Positions 1 through 10,593 are shown, counted from the first letter of the stretch. The stretch is DNA of 64,000 bases from Cytophagaceae bacterium (GCA_027486845.1 JAIXOL010000078.1:62001-126000); one strand, 5' to 3'. Made by a program: numbers and translations. Notes: generated by a model from the letters alone, not told the origin.

Positions 1-368
1 AATTCATCAGTTTGACGTCCTTGTTTTACACCACCAAAAATTACTGTATGGCGGAGGTCTGTATTTGCTCCGTAAGCAGCAATACTTTCATCAATTTGAA
101 TGGCTAGTTCACGAGTTGGAGTTACGATTAATGCCTTTATTTTTCTACGACCTTTACGGTTTATATCTCTGTTTTGATAAAGTTTCTGTATGATTGGAAT
201 GGAAAAAGCGGCTGTTTTTCCAGTACCAGTTTGGGCTACGCCTAGTAAGTCTTTTCCTGCTAAAACTATTGGTATTGCTTGTTGTTGAATGGGTGTTGGA
301 GTTGTGTAACCTTGGGCAGCAAGTGCTAGCTTGATTGGCTCAATTAAATTTAATGATTCAAATGACAT
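1..368 (-). CDS. DEAD-box RNA helicase, RhlE-like (C-terminus outside window)
   Basis: Reverse-strand translation [60 protein letters not shown]...[11 protein letters not shown] has Q-motif, motif I (AQTGTGKT) and motif Ia (PTREL); runs off the left edge. Confidence 0.93.
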   Translation of the reverse strand, partial: MSFESLNLIEPIKLALAAQGYTTPTPIQQQAIPIVLAGKDLLGVAQTGTGKTAAFSIPIIQKLYQNRDINRKGRRKIKALIVTPTRELAIQIDESIAAYGANTDLRHTVIFGGVKQGRQTDE

Positions 369-386
369 AGATTGGTGCTAAAGCAC

Positions 387-574
387 AATTAAGAATGTAG
401 AATTAAGAATTAAGAATGGTGGTTTTTATATGATTTTAAACCATAATCAATCAAAAATCTTGTTTATTCAATAATAAAATGAAAATAATTCACAAAGATA
501 GCTATTTTTTATGCTTATCCCTAAAATGCTTTTTTGAGAAAAATACTCAATTCTACATTCTTAATTCTTAATTA
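387..574. repeat. Inverted pair of heptad-repeat arms (aattaag aatgtag aattaag aattaag / aattcta cattctt aattctt)
   Basis: 387-421 in 7-bp units; 549-574 in 7-bp units; 18-bp perfect inverted match 387-404 vs 549-566. Confidence 0.75.
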
Positions 575-581
575 AAGAAAG

Positions 582-589
582 TATCTTTG
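582..589 (+). promoter_or_regulatory. Bacteroidota-type -7 promoter element TATCTTTG upstream of the amidase gene
   Basis: Matches TAnnTTTG, 17 nt before the ATG at 607. Confidence 0.6.
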
Positions 590-606
590 CGAAAAAATGG
601 AGAAAC

Positions 607-1488
607 ATGCGTAGAGTAAATATCGGATTAGTACAGATGTCTTGCTCGGCTGATGTGGCCGAAAATACCCAAAAAGCAACCAAAGGAATAAGAGAGGCTG
701 CCGAAAAAGGAGCAAATATAGTTTGTTTGCAAGAGTTGTTTACCTCACTTTATTTTTGTGATGTAGAAGACCATGCTAATTTTAATTTAGCAGAAGCCAT
801 TCCTGGCCCAACGACAGATTTATTATCGTCAGTTGCCAAAGAATGTAATGTGGTAATCATTGCTTCCTTATTTGAAAAACGTGCAGCTGGACTTTACCAC
901 AATACAACTGCCGTACTTGACTCGGATGGGAAATATTTGGGGAAATACCGCAAAATGCATATTCCAGACGATCCAGGATATTACGAAAAATTTTATTTTA
1001 CTCCTGGTGATGCCTCGGCTGATGATTTAGGTTATAAAATTTTTGAAACAAAATACGGAAAATTGGGCGTTTTGATTTGCTGGGACCAGTGGTATCCCGA
1101 AGCAGCACGAATCACTGCTTTGATGGGTGCAGAGATTTTGTTTTATCCAACGGCTATTGGTTGGGACACGAACGAGACAGACGAAACTATGAACAAAGAG
1201 CAGTACAATGCTTGGCAGACTATTCAACGAAGTCATGCAGTGGCAAATGGCTTGCACGTAGTTTCGGTAAACAGAGTAGGACGTGAAGCAGACCAACAGT
1301 TTTGGGGCGGAAGTTTCGTTGCAAATCCTTTCGGAAGTTTGCTTTATTTGGCTTCGCATGATAGCGAAGAAACCCACGTGCAGGAAATTGACTTAGATTT
1401 AACCGAAAAATACCGCACTACTTGGCCTTTTTTACGAGATAGGAGAGTGGATAGCTATGGGCCGATTTTGAAGAGGTTTATTGATTAG
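607..1488 (+). CDS. aguB: Carbon-nitrogen hydrolase, N-carbamoylputrescine amidase-like
   Basis: Nitrilase fold: catalytic E in CLQELF, K in YRKMHIPDDPGYYEKFYFTPGD, C in LICWDQWYPEAAR. Confidence 0.88.
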   Translation: MRRVNIGLVQMSCSADVAENTQKATKGIREAAEKGANIVCLQELFTSLYFCDVEDHANFNLAEAIPGPTTDLLSSVAKECNVVIIASLFEKRAAGLYHNTTAVLDSDGKYLGKYRKMHIPDDPGYYEKFYFTPGDASADDLGYKIFETKYGKLGVLICWDQWYPEAARITALMGAEILFYPTAIGWDTNETDETMNKEQYNAWQTIQRSHAVANGLHVVSVNRVGREADQQFWGGSFVANPFGSLLYLASHDSEETHVQEIDLDLTEKYRTTWPFLRDRRVDSYGPILKRFID

Positions 1489-1619
1489 AGTATAGTGCAA
1501 TTTATCCGAAATCGCTATGTCAAACAGTTTCGATTTAAAATCGTACTTAAAGTCAAAGTTAGCATAATTTAAAAAATCATGCTAAATTCAAATTTATAAT
1601 TAACAATTAATCATACAAA

Positions 1620-3527
1620 GTGCTTACAATCAGTAATTTATCGTTTTATTTTGGTGGAAGACCGATATTCGACGGAGCAAATTTACAAATAAAACCAAAG
1701 GACAAAATTGGTTTAATCGGTTTAAACGGAATGGGTAAATCGACGCTTTTGCGTCTGATAGTTGGAGAATATCAAGCCGATGCAGGAAATATCTCGAAGG
1801 CGGGTGACTGTTCAATTGGATTCTTGAATCAAGATTTATTGTCGTACCAAACCCAAGATTCTATTTTGCAAGTAGCAATGCAGGCATTCGAGCGTGAAAA
1901 TTATTTGCAACTCGAAATTGACAAGGTTTTGCATGAAATGGAGGTCAATTATAAAGATGAATTGGTGGATAGATTGGGGCTTTTGCAAGAAGAATTCGAC
2001 CATTTGGGTGGTTATACGATACAATCGAAAGCTGAGGAGATTTTAGAGGGTTTGGGTTTTAAAACTGAAGAATTATCAAAACCGCTAAAGGAGTTTTCGG
2101 GAGGTTGGCGAATGCGTGTTATGCTAGCCAAGTTACTTTTACAAAAACCTGCATTATTGTTACTCGATGAGCCTACCAACCACTTGGATTTGCCTTCTAT
2201 TCAGTGGGTTGAAAAGTATATTCTGAACTACGAAAACTCGGTAATTGTGGTTTCTCACGATAGAGAGTTTTTGGATAATGTTTGTAATACTACCGTTGAA
2301 GTTACTGGAGCAAAATTAGTTTCTTATGCAGGAAATTACTCTTATTATGTGGAAGAAAAGGCTCTTCGTAGCGAAATTCAGAAGGGAGCTTATGAAAATC
2401 AGCAATCTCAGATTCGTCAAACGGAGCGTTTTATTGAGCGATTCAAAGCAAAAGCGACTAAGGCTCGTCAAGTTCAATCAAGAGTGAAAGCTCTCAATCG
2501 AATGGATATGATTGACGATGTAATTGATGCTACGGCACGCGTACATTTCAAGTTTAAATTTGGTGTAAATCCAGGCCGAAATGTATTTTCTTTAGAGAAT
2601 GTCAATAAAGCTTATGGCGAGAAAGTTATCTTAAATAATAGTACTGCAATTATCGAAAGAGGTGACAAAATCGCTTTAATTGGTGCAAATGGTAAAGGAA
2701 AATCAACTTTACTTAGAATCATTGCGGGTGATGAAAATGTAGATGGTGAGCGAAAATTGGGACATAATGTAAATTTCTCTTTTTTTGCACAGCATCAAAT
2801 GGAATCTCTGCACTTGGAAGAAACGCTCTTGGAAGAACTTAAATACGCCGATGGAGGAAAATCAGACACTGAATTGCGTTCGGTTTTAGGTTGCTTTTTG
2901 TTTAATGGTGAGGATGTTTTCAAGAAAATAAAAGTACTTTCTGGAGGGGAAAAATCTCGTGTTGCTTTAGCAAAAGTATTGATTTCTGAAGCCAATTTTT
3001 TGTTGCTCGATGAGCCTACCAATCACTTGGATATGCAATCCGTCAACATTTTGATTCAAGCCCTTGACCAATATGAAGGCACTTATGTGGTAGTTTCCCA
3101 CGACCGTCATTTTGTAAGTCAAGTTGCTAATAAAATTTGGTACATCGAAGATTACGAAATCAAAGAATACCCAGGCACTTACGACGAGTTTGAGGAGTGG
3201 TATGAAGTAAACAAGCAATCAACGGCAAGTAACTCCCAGTCACCAGCAAACGTTTCGCAGCCTGTAAAGAAGGTTGAAGCCGTTACAAACAAGCCAATTG
3301 CGAATGCTAATACAATCAAGAAATTGGAACGTGAGGTGGCCGAAATCGAAGCAAAAATCACTGAATTGGAGCGACAAATGGCACTTTTGGAAGGAAAACT
3401 CGCCGACCCAGCAGTTTTTACTGATAATCATGCTTTACAGCGAACAAACAGCGACTACGAACTCGTAAAAATGGATTTAAAACAGAAGAATGAATTGTGG
3501 GAAGCTAAAATGCTTGAAATAGGGTAG
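1620..3527 (+). CDS. ABC-F family ATP-binding protein (duplicated ATPase), GTG start
   Basis: Two Walker A (GLNGMGKST, GANGKGKST), two signature motifs (FSGGWRMR, LSGGEKSR), two LLLDEPTNHLD; C-terminal coiled coil. Confidence 0.93.
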   Translation: MLTISNLSFYFGGRPIFDGANLQIKPKDKIGLIGLNGMGKSTLLRLIVGEYQADAGNISKAGDCSIGFLNQDLLSYQTQDSILQVAMQAFERENYLQLEIDKVLHEMEVNYKDELVDRLGLLQEEFDHLGGYTIQSKAEEILEGLGFKTEELSKPLKEFSGGWRMRVMLAKLLLQKPALLLLDEPTNHLDLPSIQWVEKYILNYENSVIVVSHDREFLDNVCNTTVEVTGAKLVSYAGNYSYYVEEKALRSEIQKGAYENQQSQIRQTERFIERFKAKATKARQVQSRVKALNRMDMIDDVIDATARVHFKFKFGVNPGRNVFSLENVNKAYGEKVILNNSTAIIERGDKIALIGANGKGKSTLLRIIAGDENVDGERKLGHNVNFSFFAQHQMESLHLEETLLEELKYADGGKSDTELRSVLGCFLFNGEDVFKKIKVLSGGEKSRVALAKVLISEANFLLLDEPTNHLDMQSVNILIQALDQYEGTYVVVSHDRHFVSQVANKIWYIEDYEIKEYPGTYDEFEEWYEVNKQSTASNSQSPANVSQPVKKVEAVTNKPIANANTIKKLEREVAEIEAKITELERQMALLEGKLADPAVFTDNHALQRTNSDYELVKMDLKQKNELWEAKMLEIG

Positions 3528-3543
3528 ATTCAATTAGACAATA

Positions 3544-3630
3544 ATCAGTGAACAATTATCAATTAATCTTCGAGTATTAAATTTTGTTTTTAAAACATCT
3601 CTGTGTGATAATTGATAATTGTTCATTGAT
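3544..3630. repeat. Inverted heptad-repeat element between convergent genes
   Basis: Arms 3544-3565 and 3609-3630, 21/22 complementary; units cagtgaa caattat caattaa / tgtgata attgata attgttc attgata. Confidence 0.7.
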
Positions 3631-3638
3631 ATTTGAAA

Positions 3639-6440
3639 CTATTTCTTTTCAGGCAAAAGCACAAATTTGGCGAAGTTTTCTGCACAGAATTGATTAGCTG
3701 CTTTCTTTACACTTTCGATGCTAATTTTGTCAATCAACTGACTTTGGTAGCGATTGATGTAGTTCAAATCTTCGCCATCAGCATATTGGTCCAGTAAATA
3801 TGAATTCCAGAAACCATTTTCTTTTACTTGTAGTTCAATCTCTCGTTTTTCTTCGGCAACTACTTTTTCAACATCAACCTTTTCTGGACCGTTTGCTTTT
3901 ATTTTAGCAATTTCATCCAAAGTTATTTTGACTAATTTGTCAACATTAGCTGGTGAACAACCAAACGAAACTGTAAGATTATAAGTAGCTTTTGGGAGTT
4001 TTTCGTAAGACGAACGAATACTTGGCGTATAGACTCCACCTGCTTCCTCACGGAGCTTTTCGGTGAGTTTAATATCTAAAACTTCGGCCAAAGCATCTAA
4101 ATTTACCAATTCTTCTTCCGAATAACCAAAATCACCATTAAACTGTAAGCTTACACGAGCTTTATCTTCTAAGCCTTTATATACATTTTTCTCAACTTTG
4201 CCTTTTACTTTACTAATTCCCAAATCTTTGAATGTTTCTTGGCGTTTTGTCGAAGGCAGTCCTCCAATATATTTTTCGAGTAATGGCTTAATTTTTTCGA
4301 TTTCAAAAGTACCAACAAAAACAAAAGTAAAATCACTGAAATCGGCAAAACGCTCTTTGTAGATTTCAACGGCACGGTCAATATTTACTTTATCAATATC
4401 TTCTGGCTTGTTTGGTGTACGTCGGAAGTGATTTTGATACAAAATCGTGGTTACGGTATCACCAAAAACCTTTTCGGGCGTTAGTGTTTTGATTGAATTT
4501 GCCAGTAATTCTTTCTCATTTTTTAAGAAATTCTTTACAACTTCATCATCACGGCGAGGTTGGGTTACGTAGGCATACATTAATTGTAGGGCAGTTTCTA
4601 AATCTTTTGGAGTTGTGTTTCCACCTAAACCTTCGGTCAATTCGCCCACATAGGTGTAAACTTGAGCAACTTTGCCTGCTAATGCTTTATCTAATTGAGT
4701 ATCGGATAGTTTACTTACACCACCTTGAGACATGATTGTTGAAGCTAGTTCGGCAGAGAAATAATCGGCATCATTGTATAGCGAAGTACCACCCTTGCTA
4801 CTTGCAGAAAATATAATTTGGTCATTTTTGAAGTTTGTTGGTTTTAAAGCAACTTTTACACCATTGGCAAACACTAATTCAGTAACACCAATTTCGTTAA
4901 TTTTCTTTTCTGAAACAACCTTTGTTCCTTCTGGAATTTTTTCAAGGATTGGCGTAAGAGCAACTTCCTCATCTAAAGGCTTTAAGTCAGGATTTTTATA
5001 ACTAAGTAGTTCTTTTAATTTTGCTTCGTTAGGAAGTTTTTCTTTGTCTTTTTCTGAGCCAACAATTAAACCTACTCGGTTTTCTTCTTTTATAACCTTT
5101 TTTGTAATCGCATTTACTTCGTCGAGAGTGATGCCTTCGAGTTGTTTTTGTGCAAATTCATAACGGAAATCTGCATTTGTGAAAGCCGAACCTTGCAAAT
5201 AATTTTGGACAAAGCCATTTACAAAATTTGCCGATTTGGTTTTATCTTTTTCTTTAAAACCTTTTTCAACGCCAACCATATATTCTTTTTTGGCCCGTTC
5301 TAATTCACCTTTCGTAAAACCAAAACGTTTTAAACGCTCTTGTTCATCCATGATTGCTTTAATTGCCGCTTCCATACCTTCTGCATTTTTTGGCAAAACG
5401 ATTGTTTGAAATACATCCAAACCCCCCATGAATGGACTATAACCCATGATTCCAAATACGAATGCGGCGTTTGGTTTTTTAGAAGCATCCTGCAAGCGAG
5501 TGCTAATCATTTGATTGAAAAGATTTTCGGCAATGTCTGTGCGATAATCAGCCTGCGTAATTGTTTTTTCTCTCGGCAAACGGCCAAACATCTGAAAAGT
5601 TGATTGCGGAATTTCTTTATCTAAAATTTGGTAAGTTTCTGTTCCTACCGATGCTGGAATCTTATATACGGTTCTTTTTGGAGCATTTTTAGGCGATTTA
5701 ATAGGTGAAAACTTTTCTTTGATTAAGTTTTCAACTTGAGCCTCATCAAAATCTCCAACGGCAACAACCGCCATCAAATCTGGGCGATACCAATCTTTAT
5801 AAAATTTTACGATTTCCTCGGCTGGAAAAGTCTTGATAATATCAGTTTTTCCAATCGGGAGACGTTTTGAATAAATTGAATTATTGAATAAAATAGGCAA
5901 TAATTTTTGTTGAATACGTGATTGTGCATTTTTGCCTCGTGTACGTTCTTCTTCCAAAATAATTCCTCGCTCTTTATTTATTTCGACGGTGTCGAGCGTT
6001 GCATAGTTTGACCAATCTGCTAAAATCTGAAATGCTCTTTCAAACAATTTTGAAGAATCGGTTGGAACTTGAAGTTGATAAATAGTTTCATCGAAACTCG
6101 TTGATGCATTTAAATCCGCACCGAATTTCATACCAGATTTTTGCAAGAAATTGACTAGTTCGTTTTTCGGAAATTCTTTTGTACCATTAAAATTCATGTG
6201 TTCCAGAAAGTGTGCAAGACCTTGTTGGTTTTCGGTCTCCAGCACTGAACCAGCATTTACGACTAAGCGTAACTCCATACGGTTTTTGGGCTCTGTATTT
6301 TTTAGGATGTAATACTTTATTCCGTTTTTCAAAGTTCCAACTTTAACCGCAGGGTTATTAGGAATCGGAATATTAAGTTTTTGGGCAAAAATTTGCGTAG
6401 AAACAGCAAATAAGGCAATTAGTTGGATGATTTTTTTCAT
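3639..6440 (-). CDS. M16 family (pitrilysin/insulinase-like) metallopeptidase, secreted
   Basis: HFLEHMNFNGT (HxxEH) motif, two peptidase halves, signal peptide MKKIIQLIALFAVSTQIFAQ; start moved from 6509 to 6440. Confidence 0.92.
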   Translation of the reverse strand: MKKIIQLIALFAVSTQIFAQKLNIPIPNNPAVKVGTLKNGIKYYILKNTEPKNRMELRLVVNAGSVLETENQQGLAHFLEHMNFNGTKEFPKNELVNFLQKSGMKFGADLNASTSFDETIYQLQVPTDSSKLFERAFQILADWSNYATLDTVEINKERGIILEEERTRGKNAQSRIQQKLLPILFNNSIYSKRLPIGKTDIIKTFPAEEIVKFYKDWYRPDLMAVVAVGDFDEAQVENLIKEKFSPIKSPKNAPKRTVYKIPASVGTETYQILDKEIPQSTFQMFGRLPREKTITQADYRTDIAENLFNQMISTRLQDASKKPNAAFVFGIMGYSPFMGGLDVFQTIVLPKNAEGMEAAIKAIMDEQERLKRFGFTKGELERAKKEYMVGVEKGFKEKDKTKSANFVNGFVQNYLQGSAFTNADFRYEFAQKQLEGITLDEVNAITKKVIKEENRVGLIVGSEKDKEKLPNEAKLKELLSYKNPDLKPLDEEVALTPILEKIPEGTKVVSEKKINEIGVTELVFANGVKVALKPTNFKNDQIIFSASSKGGTSLYNDADYFSAELASTIMSQGGVSKLSDTQLDKALAGKVAQVYTYVGELTEGLGGNTTPKDLETALQLMYAYVTQPRRDDEVVKNFLKNEKELLANSIKTLTPEKVFGDTVTTILYQNHFRRTPNKPEDIDKVNIDRAVEIYKERFADFSDFTFVFVGTFEIEKIKPLLEKYIGGLPSTKRQETFKDLGISKVKGKVEKNVYKGLEDKARVSLQFNGDFGYSEEELVNLDALAEVLDIKLTEKLREEAGGVYTPSIRSSYEKLPKATYNLTVSFGCSPANVDKLVKITLDEIAKIKANGPEKVDVEKVVAEEKREIELQVKENGFWNSYLLDQYADGEDLNYINRYQSQLIDKISIESVKKAANQFCAENFAKFVLLPEKK

Positions 6441-6507
6441 AAAAAACAGTTGTTTTGTGTTTGGAAAAACTTTTAATGGTGGGAAAATGTTATAATTTTT
6501 GTAAAAC

Positions 6508-7134
6508 ATGCCAATTTATTTAAAATTATTGAAAATGCAAGAAAGAACCATAATTAGTCGATTACTTTCATATTTCATAAGAGGTTTGCTTTTTGTTGCA
6601 CCAATTGGTTTTACAATTTTCATTCTTTTGGGTGCGTTCGATTTTGTAGATAATATTATCAGAATACGCATCCCTACAGATGATCCTAGCCGTGACCTTA
6701 TTATTCCAGGACTTGGCTCGTTGATTGTCATTCTCGGAACCATAATTACAGGCTTTACTTTTTCGGTACTTTTGCCACAAACTATTCAAAATCTCATTGA
6801 AAACGCTATAAGTCATTTGCCATTAGTGCGAATTTTCTATTTTGCTTTCAAAGATTTGATTTCCGCTTTTGTGGGCGATAAACGAAAATTTACGCAAGCC
6901 GCCATAGTTTTGATAAATAAAGAAGCGGGTGTGCATAAAATAGGGTTCGTCACACAAAATGATTTGACGAATTTGGGCGTTAGTAATATGGTTGCGGTAT
7001 ATTTTCCGCATAGTTATGCTTTTTCGGGAGAATTGATGCTTGTTCCAAAAGAAAATGTACAAATGCTTGATATGCCAAGTGCCGAAGTGATGAAATTGAT
7101 TGTTTCGGGTGGTGTTTCGGTTAAAGAATCATAA
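6508..7134 (+). CDS. DUF502 family membrane protein
   Basis: Two TM helices near N-terminus, IPGLGSLIVILGTIITG and LVRIFYFAFKDLISAFVGDKRKF pattern. Confidence 0.85.
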   Translation: MPIYLKLLKMQERTIISRLLSYFIRGLLFVAPIGFTIFILLGAFDFVDNIIRIRIPTDDPSRDLIIPGLGSLIVILGTIITGFTFSVLLPQTIQNLIENAISHLPLVRIFYFAFKDLISAFVGDKRKFTQAAIVLINKEAGVHKIGFVTQNDLTNLGVSNMVAVYFPHSYAFSGELMLVPKENVQMLDMPSAEVMKLIVSGGVSVKES

Positions 7135-7138
7135 TAAA

Positions 7139-7723
7139 ATGCAATATAAATACTACGCACTGATACTGTTTTTGGTGGTTTACTCAACCTCATTTGCTCA
7201 AGATTTTCATCAACGAAAAGCCGATTCGGTGGAAGACCTGCTTTATAAAAAAGACCGTAACAAAGCTCTTGCTTTGTTTAATAGGGAAAAGTTTTTGGTT
7301 ATTGAAAACTTACGTTCAAACCAAAGAAATCGATTTTATGTTGGCGATTTGTTAAGATTTAAAACCAAAGATGATTTTGTGTTTGAAGATGAAATTTATG
7401 AAGTAAAAGACTCTTCGTTTGTAGTAACTGCTCTTAATGAAACCACCAACCGTTACGAGTACATAGAAATAAAACTTAACGAAGTAACACGTATTTATAA
7501 AAGATCGAAAAGAAAAGTTGGCATTGGTTGGCAAACACTTTCACCTTTTGGATATTTAGTTTTCGAGTGGGCAGCATGGGGTGTTTCACCGCTTCAAAAC
7601 AATAAATGGCCAATAGCAGCTGCATTGACTGTTGCACAGCCACTTTTTACTATTGTTTCAAACCAATTTAGGAGTAGAAAAATCACCGAAAACTATCGAC
7701 TTAGAGTTTTTCAATCATTTTGA
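7139..7723 (+). CDS. Hypothetical secreted/membrane protein
   Basis: ORF with signal peptide MQYKYYALILFLVVYSTSFAQ; start moved from 7100 to 7139. Confidence 0.7.
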   Translation: MQYKYYALILFLVVYSTSFAQDFHQRKADSVEDLLYKKDRNKALALFNREKFLVIENLRSNQRNRFYVGDLLRFKTKDDFVFEDEIYEVKDSSFVVTALNETTNRYEYIEIKLNEVTRIYKRSKRKVGIGWQTLSPFGYLVFEWAAWGVSPLQNNKWPIAAALTVAQPLFTIVSNQFRSRKITENYRLRVFQSF

Positions 7724-7772
7724 TTTTGGAAACATTCCTCTGTTATCAATTTTACATTTTCCATTAAATAAG

Positions 7773-7780
7773 TATCTTTG
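7773..7780 (+). promoter_or_regulatory. -7 promoter element TATCTTTG upstream of aroA
   Basis: TAnnTTTG match 29 nt before the start at 7809. Confidence 0.55.
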
Positions 7781-7808
7781 CGACTAAATAAAGAACCAAA
7801 GCAAATTA

Positions 7809-9053
7809 ATGGATAAGATACTCCTCCGTAAAAGCACCAGCCCATTAGACGTAAAAATAGCCTTAGCTTCTTCAAAATCTGAAAGCAATCGAGCTTTAAT
7901 CATCAATGCTTTAGCCAGAGACAGTAGCGAAAATTTATTAAATCTTTCTACTGCCCGCGATACCCAAACAATGATTCGGTTGCTTCAATCAACTGACCAA
8001 ACAGCTGATGTAATTGATGCAGGTACAACGATGCGATTTTTGACGGCCTATTTTACGGCAACTAACCAAAATAAAATAATGACTGGCACCCCTCGAATGT
8101 GTGAGCGTCCGATTGGAATTTTGGTTGATGCACTTCGTACGCTTGGAGCAGACATTGAATATATTGCTAAGGATGGTTTTCCGCCATTGCATATTAAAGG
8201 TTTTTCTGAGCAAAAAACAAGTGAGGTGACGATTCGTGGCGATGTAAGTAGTCAATATATTTCGGCTTTGTTAATGATTGCTCCAATTTTACCACAAGGA
8301 TTAACTATCCATTTGACTGGCGATTTAGGCTCAATTCCGTATATTAAAATGACGCTTGAACAAATGCGGTCTTTTGGTGTAAGTTATGCTGCTAATTGGG
8401 TAGAAAAAACGATAAAAATATCGCCAAGTGCTTATCAATCAACAGTTTATAAAATAGAATCCGACTGGTCAGGAGCGAGTTATTGGTATAGTATTGTAGC
8501 ACTTTCAGCATTTGAAAGTACTCAGGTTGAATTACTTGGGTTGAAAGAAAATTCCTTACAAGGTGATAGCGACATTGTGAAAATAATGAATCATTTAGGT
8601 GTAAAGAGTATATTTACCGATGAAGGCGTTTTATTAAGTAAAATACCTGCTGAAACAACTCTAAATTGGGACTTTACTAACTGCCCAGACCTTGCCCAAA
8701 CAGTTGCGGTAACTTGTGCAGCCAAAGGAATAGAGGCAACTTTTACGGGTATCGAAAGCCTAAAAATCAAAGAAACTGACCGAGTTTTGGCACTTCAAAA
8801 TGAACTTAAGAAATTTGGTGGTGATTTAATTGAGGTTGAAAAAAACATAAAATACAAAGTAATTCCCAATCAATCAGTAACTAGTAACCAATCACCAGTC
8901 ACAATAGCAACTTACGATGACCACCGCATGGCAATGGCCTTTGCCCCATTAGCGATGTTGATGGATGTAACAATCGAAGAACCAAATGTTGTTGTGAAAT
9001 CTTACCCAAGTTTTTGGGAGGATATTAAAAAAGTGTTAACTGTAGAATATTGA
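7809..9053 (+). CDS. aroA: 3-phosphoshikimate 1-carboxyvinyltransferase (EPSP synthase)
   Basis: SKSESNRALI, DAGTTMRFLTAYF, GTPRMCERPIG, KIKETDR, YDDHRMAMAFA motifs. Confidence 0.95.
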   Translation: MDKILLRKSTSPLDVKIALASSKSESNRALIINALARDSSENLLNLSTARDTQTMIRLLQSTDQTADVIDAGTTMRFLTAYFTATNQNKIMTGTPRMCERPIGILVDALRTLGADIEYIAKDGFPPLHIKGFSEQKTSEVTIRGDVSSQYISALLMIAPILPQGLTIHLTGDLGSIPYIKMTLEQMRSFGVSYAANWVEKTIKISPSAYQSTVYKIESDWSGASYWYSIVALSAFESTQVELLGLKENSLQGDSDIVKIMNHLGVKSIFTDEGVLLSKIPAETTLNWDFTNCPDLAQTVAVTCAAKGIEATFTGIESLKIKETDRVLALQNELKKFGGDLIEVEKNIKYKVIPNQSVTSNQSPVTIATYDDHRMAMAFAPLAMLMDVTIEEPNVVVKSYPSFWEDIKKVLTVEY

Positions 9054-9067
9054 ATTTGGAGTTGATA

Positions 9068-9113
9068 TATGAGTAAACTCATAAACTAAAACTCATAACC
9101 GCACGGGCGGACA
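9068..9113. repeat. Heptad array (tatgagt aaactca taaacta aaactca) ending in GC-rich core ccgcacgggcggac
   Basis: 7-bp periodicity with inverted tatgagt/actcata; core resembles those near 58.29 and 58.33 kb. Confidence 0.6.
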
Positions 9114-9158
9114 AGTGAGAATTCTTTTTAACTTTGTAAAATCTTTTTCAAAAACACA

Positions 9159-10082
9159 ATGCAAGCAATTAGTACAAAGCATCTACTCGGAATAAAAGAC
9201 CTTACAGCTAACGACATAAATTTGATTTTAGAAACAGCTAAAGAATTTAAAGACGTTATCAACCGACCGATTAAAAAAGTGCCTTCTCTGCGTGATGTAA
9301 CGATTGCTAATGTTTTTTTTGAAAACTCAACTCGTACTCGTCTTTCTTTTGAATTAGCGGAAAAACGACTCTCTGCTGATGTTGTAAACTTCTCAGCATC
9401 AGGTAGTTCTGTAAAAAAAGGTGAAACATTGCTTGATACTGTGAATAACATTTTAGCGATGAAAGTGGATATGGTAGTAATGCGACACAGTAGCCCAGGA
9501 GCTCCGCATTATTTATCAAAACACATCAAGGCTAATATTGTAAATGCAGGAGATGGCACGCACGAACACCCAACGCAAGCATTATTGGATGCCTTTTCGA
9601 TGCAGGAAAAAATTGGTGATTTAGCTGGCAAAAAAATTGCTATCATTGGCGATATTCTTCATTCGCGAGTAGCTTTATCAAATATTTTTTGTTTGCAAAA
9701 ACTCGGTGCAGAAGTCATGGTGTGTGGTCCAAATACGCTTTTGCCAAAATATATTAGAGAAATCGGCGTAAAAGTAGAGCATAATGTGCAAAATGCCCTC
9801 AAATGGTGTGATGTGGCGAACGTACTTCGTATTCAGCTCGAACGCCAACAAATTAAGTATTTTCCTTCGTTGCGTGAATATTCTTTATATTTTGGAATCA
9901 ACAAAAAAATGCTTGATGAGTTGAATAAAGAAATAGTTTTGATGCATCCAGGCCCTATTAATAGGGGAGTTGAACTAACATCTGATGCTGCGGATTCGCA
10001 TCATTCAATTATTCTTGACCAAGTTGAAAATGGAGTTGCAGTAAGAATGGCAGTGCTTTATTTATTGGCTCAACAAAATTGA
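9159..10082 (+). CDS. pyrB: Aspartate carbamoyltransferase catalytic subunit
   Basis: FFENSTRTRLSFELAEKRL, HPTQALLDAF, HPGPINRGVEL motifs. Confidence 0.96.
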   Translation: MQAISTKHLLGIKDLTANDINLILETAKEFKDVINRPIKKVPSLRDVTIANVFFENSTRTRLSFELAEKRLSADVVNFSASGSSVKKGETLLDTVNNILAMKVDMVVMRHSSPGAPHYLSKHIKANIVNAGDGTHEHPTQALLDAFSMQEKIGDLAGKKIAIIGDILHSRVALSNIFCLQKLGAEVMVCGPNTLLPKYIREIGVKVEHNVQNALKWCDVANVLRIQLERQQIKYFPSLREYSLYFGINKKMLDELNKEIVLMHPGPINRGVELTSDAADSHHSIILDQVENGVAVRMAVLYLLAQQN

Positions 10083-10104
10083 TTTGTTAGATTTTATATC
10101 TTTA

Positions 10105-10131
10105 TAGGAACGTCCAATTCAGACGTTCCTA
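10105..10131. repeat. REP-like palindrome TAGGAACGTCCAATTCAGACGTTCCTA
   Basis: 10-bp stem; 25/27 identical to the palindrome at 19837-19863; convergent intergenic. Confidence 0.75.
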
Positions 10132-10155
10132 AGAGAATCATTTGAAAATTTAAAA

Positions 10156-10593
10156 TTATCTCTTTCCTCTTCTTCCTTTTCTGCCTTTTTGCATTTCAGA
10201 TTTGCGTTTTTCCTGCTCTTCTTTAAACTTCTTTAATTGTTCAGGAGTAAGGATAGATTCATATTTTTTCCTTAAATCCAATCGTTGAGCTTTCATTTTT
10301 TCATGAGCAGCCATCATTTCTGCTTTGTGTGCGGCACGTAATTCTTCTTGCTTTTTTACCTGCTCAATATTGATAGCTAAGACCTTTTTGAACTGTTCAT
10401 CAGTCAAATTTAGATTTTTTTGCATACGTTTTGCGTAAACTTCTGCACGTTCCTCGGCAGTAAAACCTCCACCTTGTCTTGGTCCTAGATTTTTATATTG
10501 AGGTCTTTCTTTACGAGCAGGTTTTGCATCTTGGGCATAAGTTCCAAAGCCGATTCCTGCGATTAATAACGAAACCAAAATTCCTTTTTTCAT
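10156..10593 (-). CDS. Secreted Spy/CpxP-like helical protein, Lys/Arg-rich
   Basis: Signal peptide; LNLTDEQFKKVLAI and YESILTPEQLKKFKEEQEKR helices; basic tail KGRKGRRGKR. Confidence 0.7.
   Translation of the reverse strand: MKKGILVSLLIAGIGFGTYAQDAKPARKERPQYKNLGPRQGGGFTAEERAEVYAKRMQKNLNLTDEQFKKVLAINIEQVKKQEELRAAHKAEMMAAHEKMKAQRLDLRKKYESILTPEQLKKFKEEQEKRKSEMQKGRKGRRGKR

Noticed and set aside
1027-1377. Minus-strand ORF of 116 aa inside the amidase gene
   Set aside because: Antisense shadow of a strongly supported conserved gene; low-complexity, no recognisable domain
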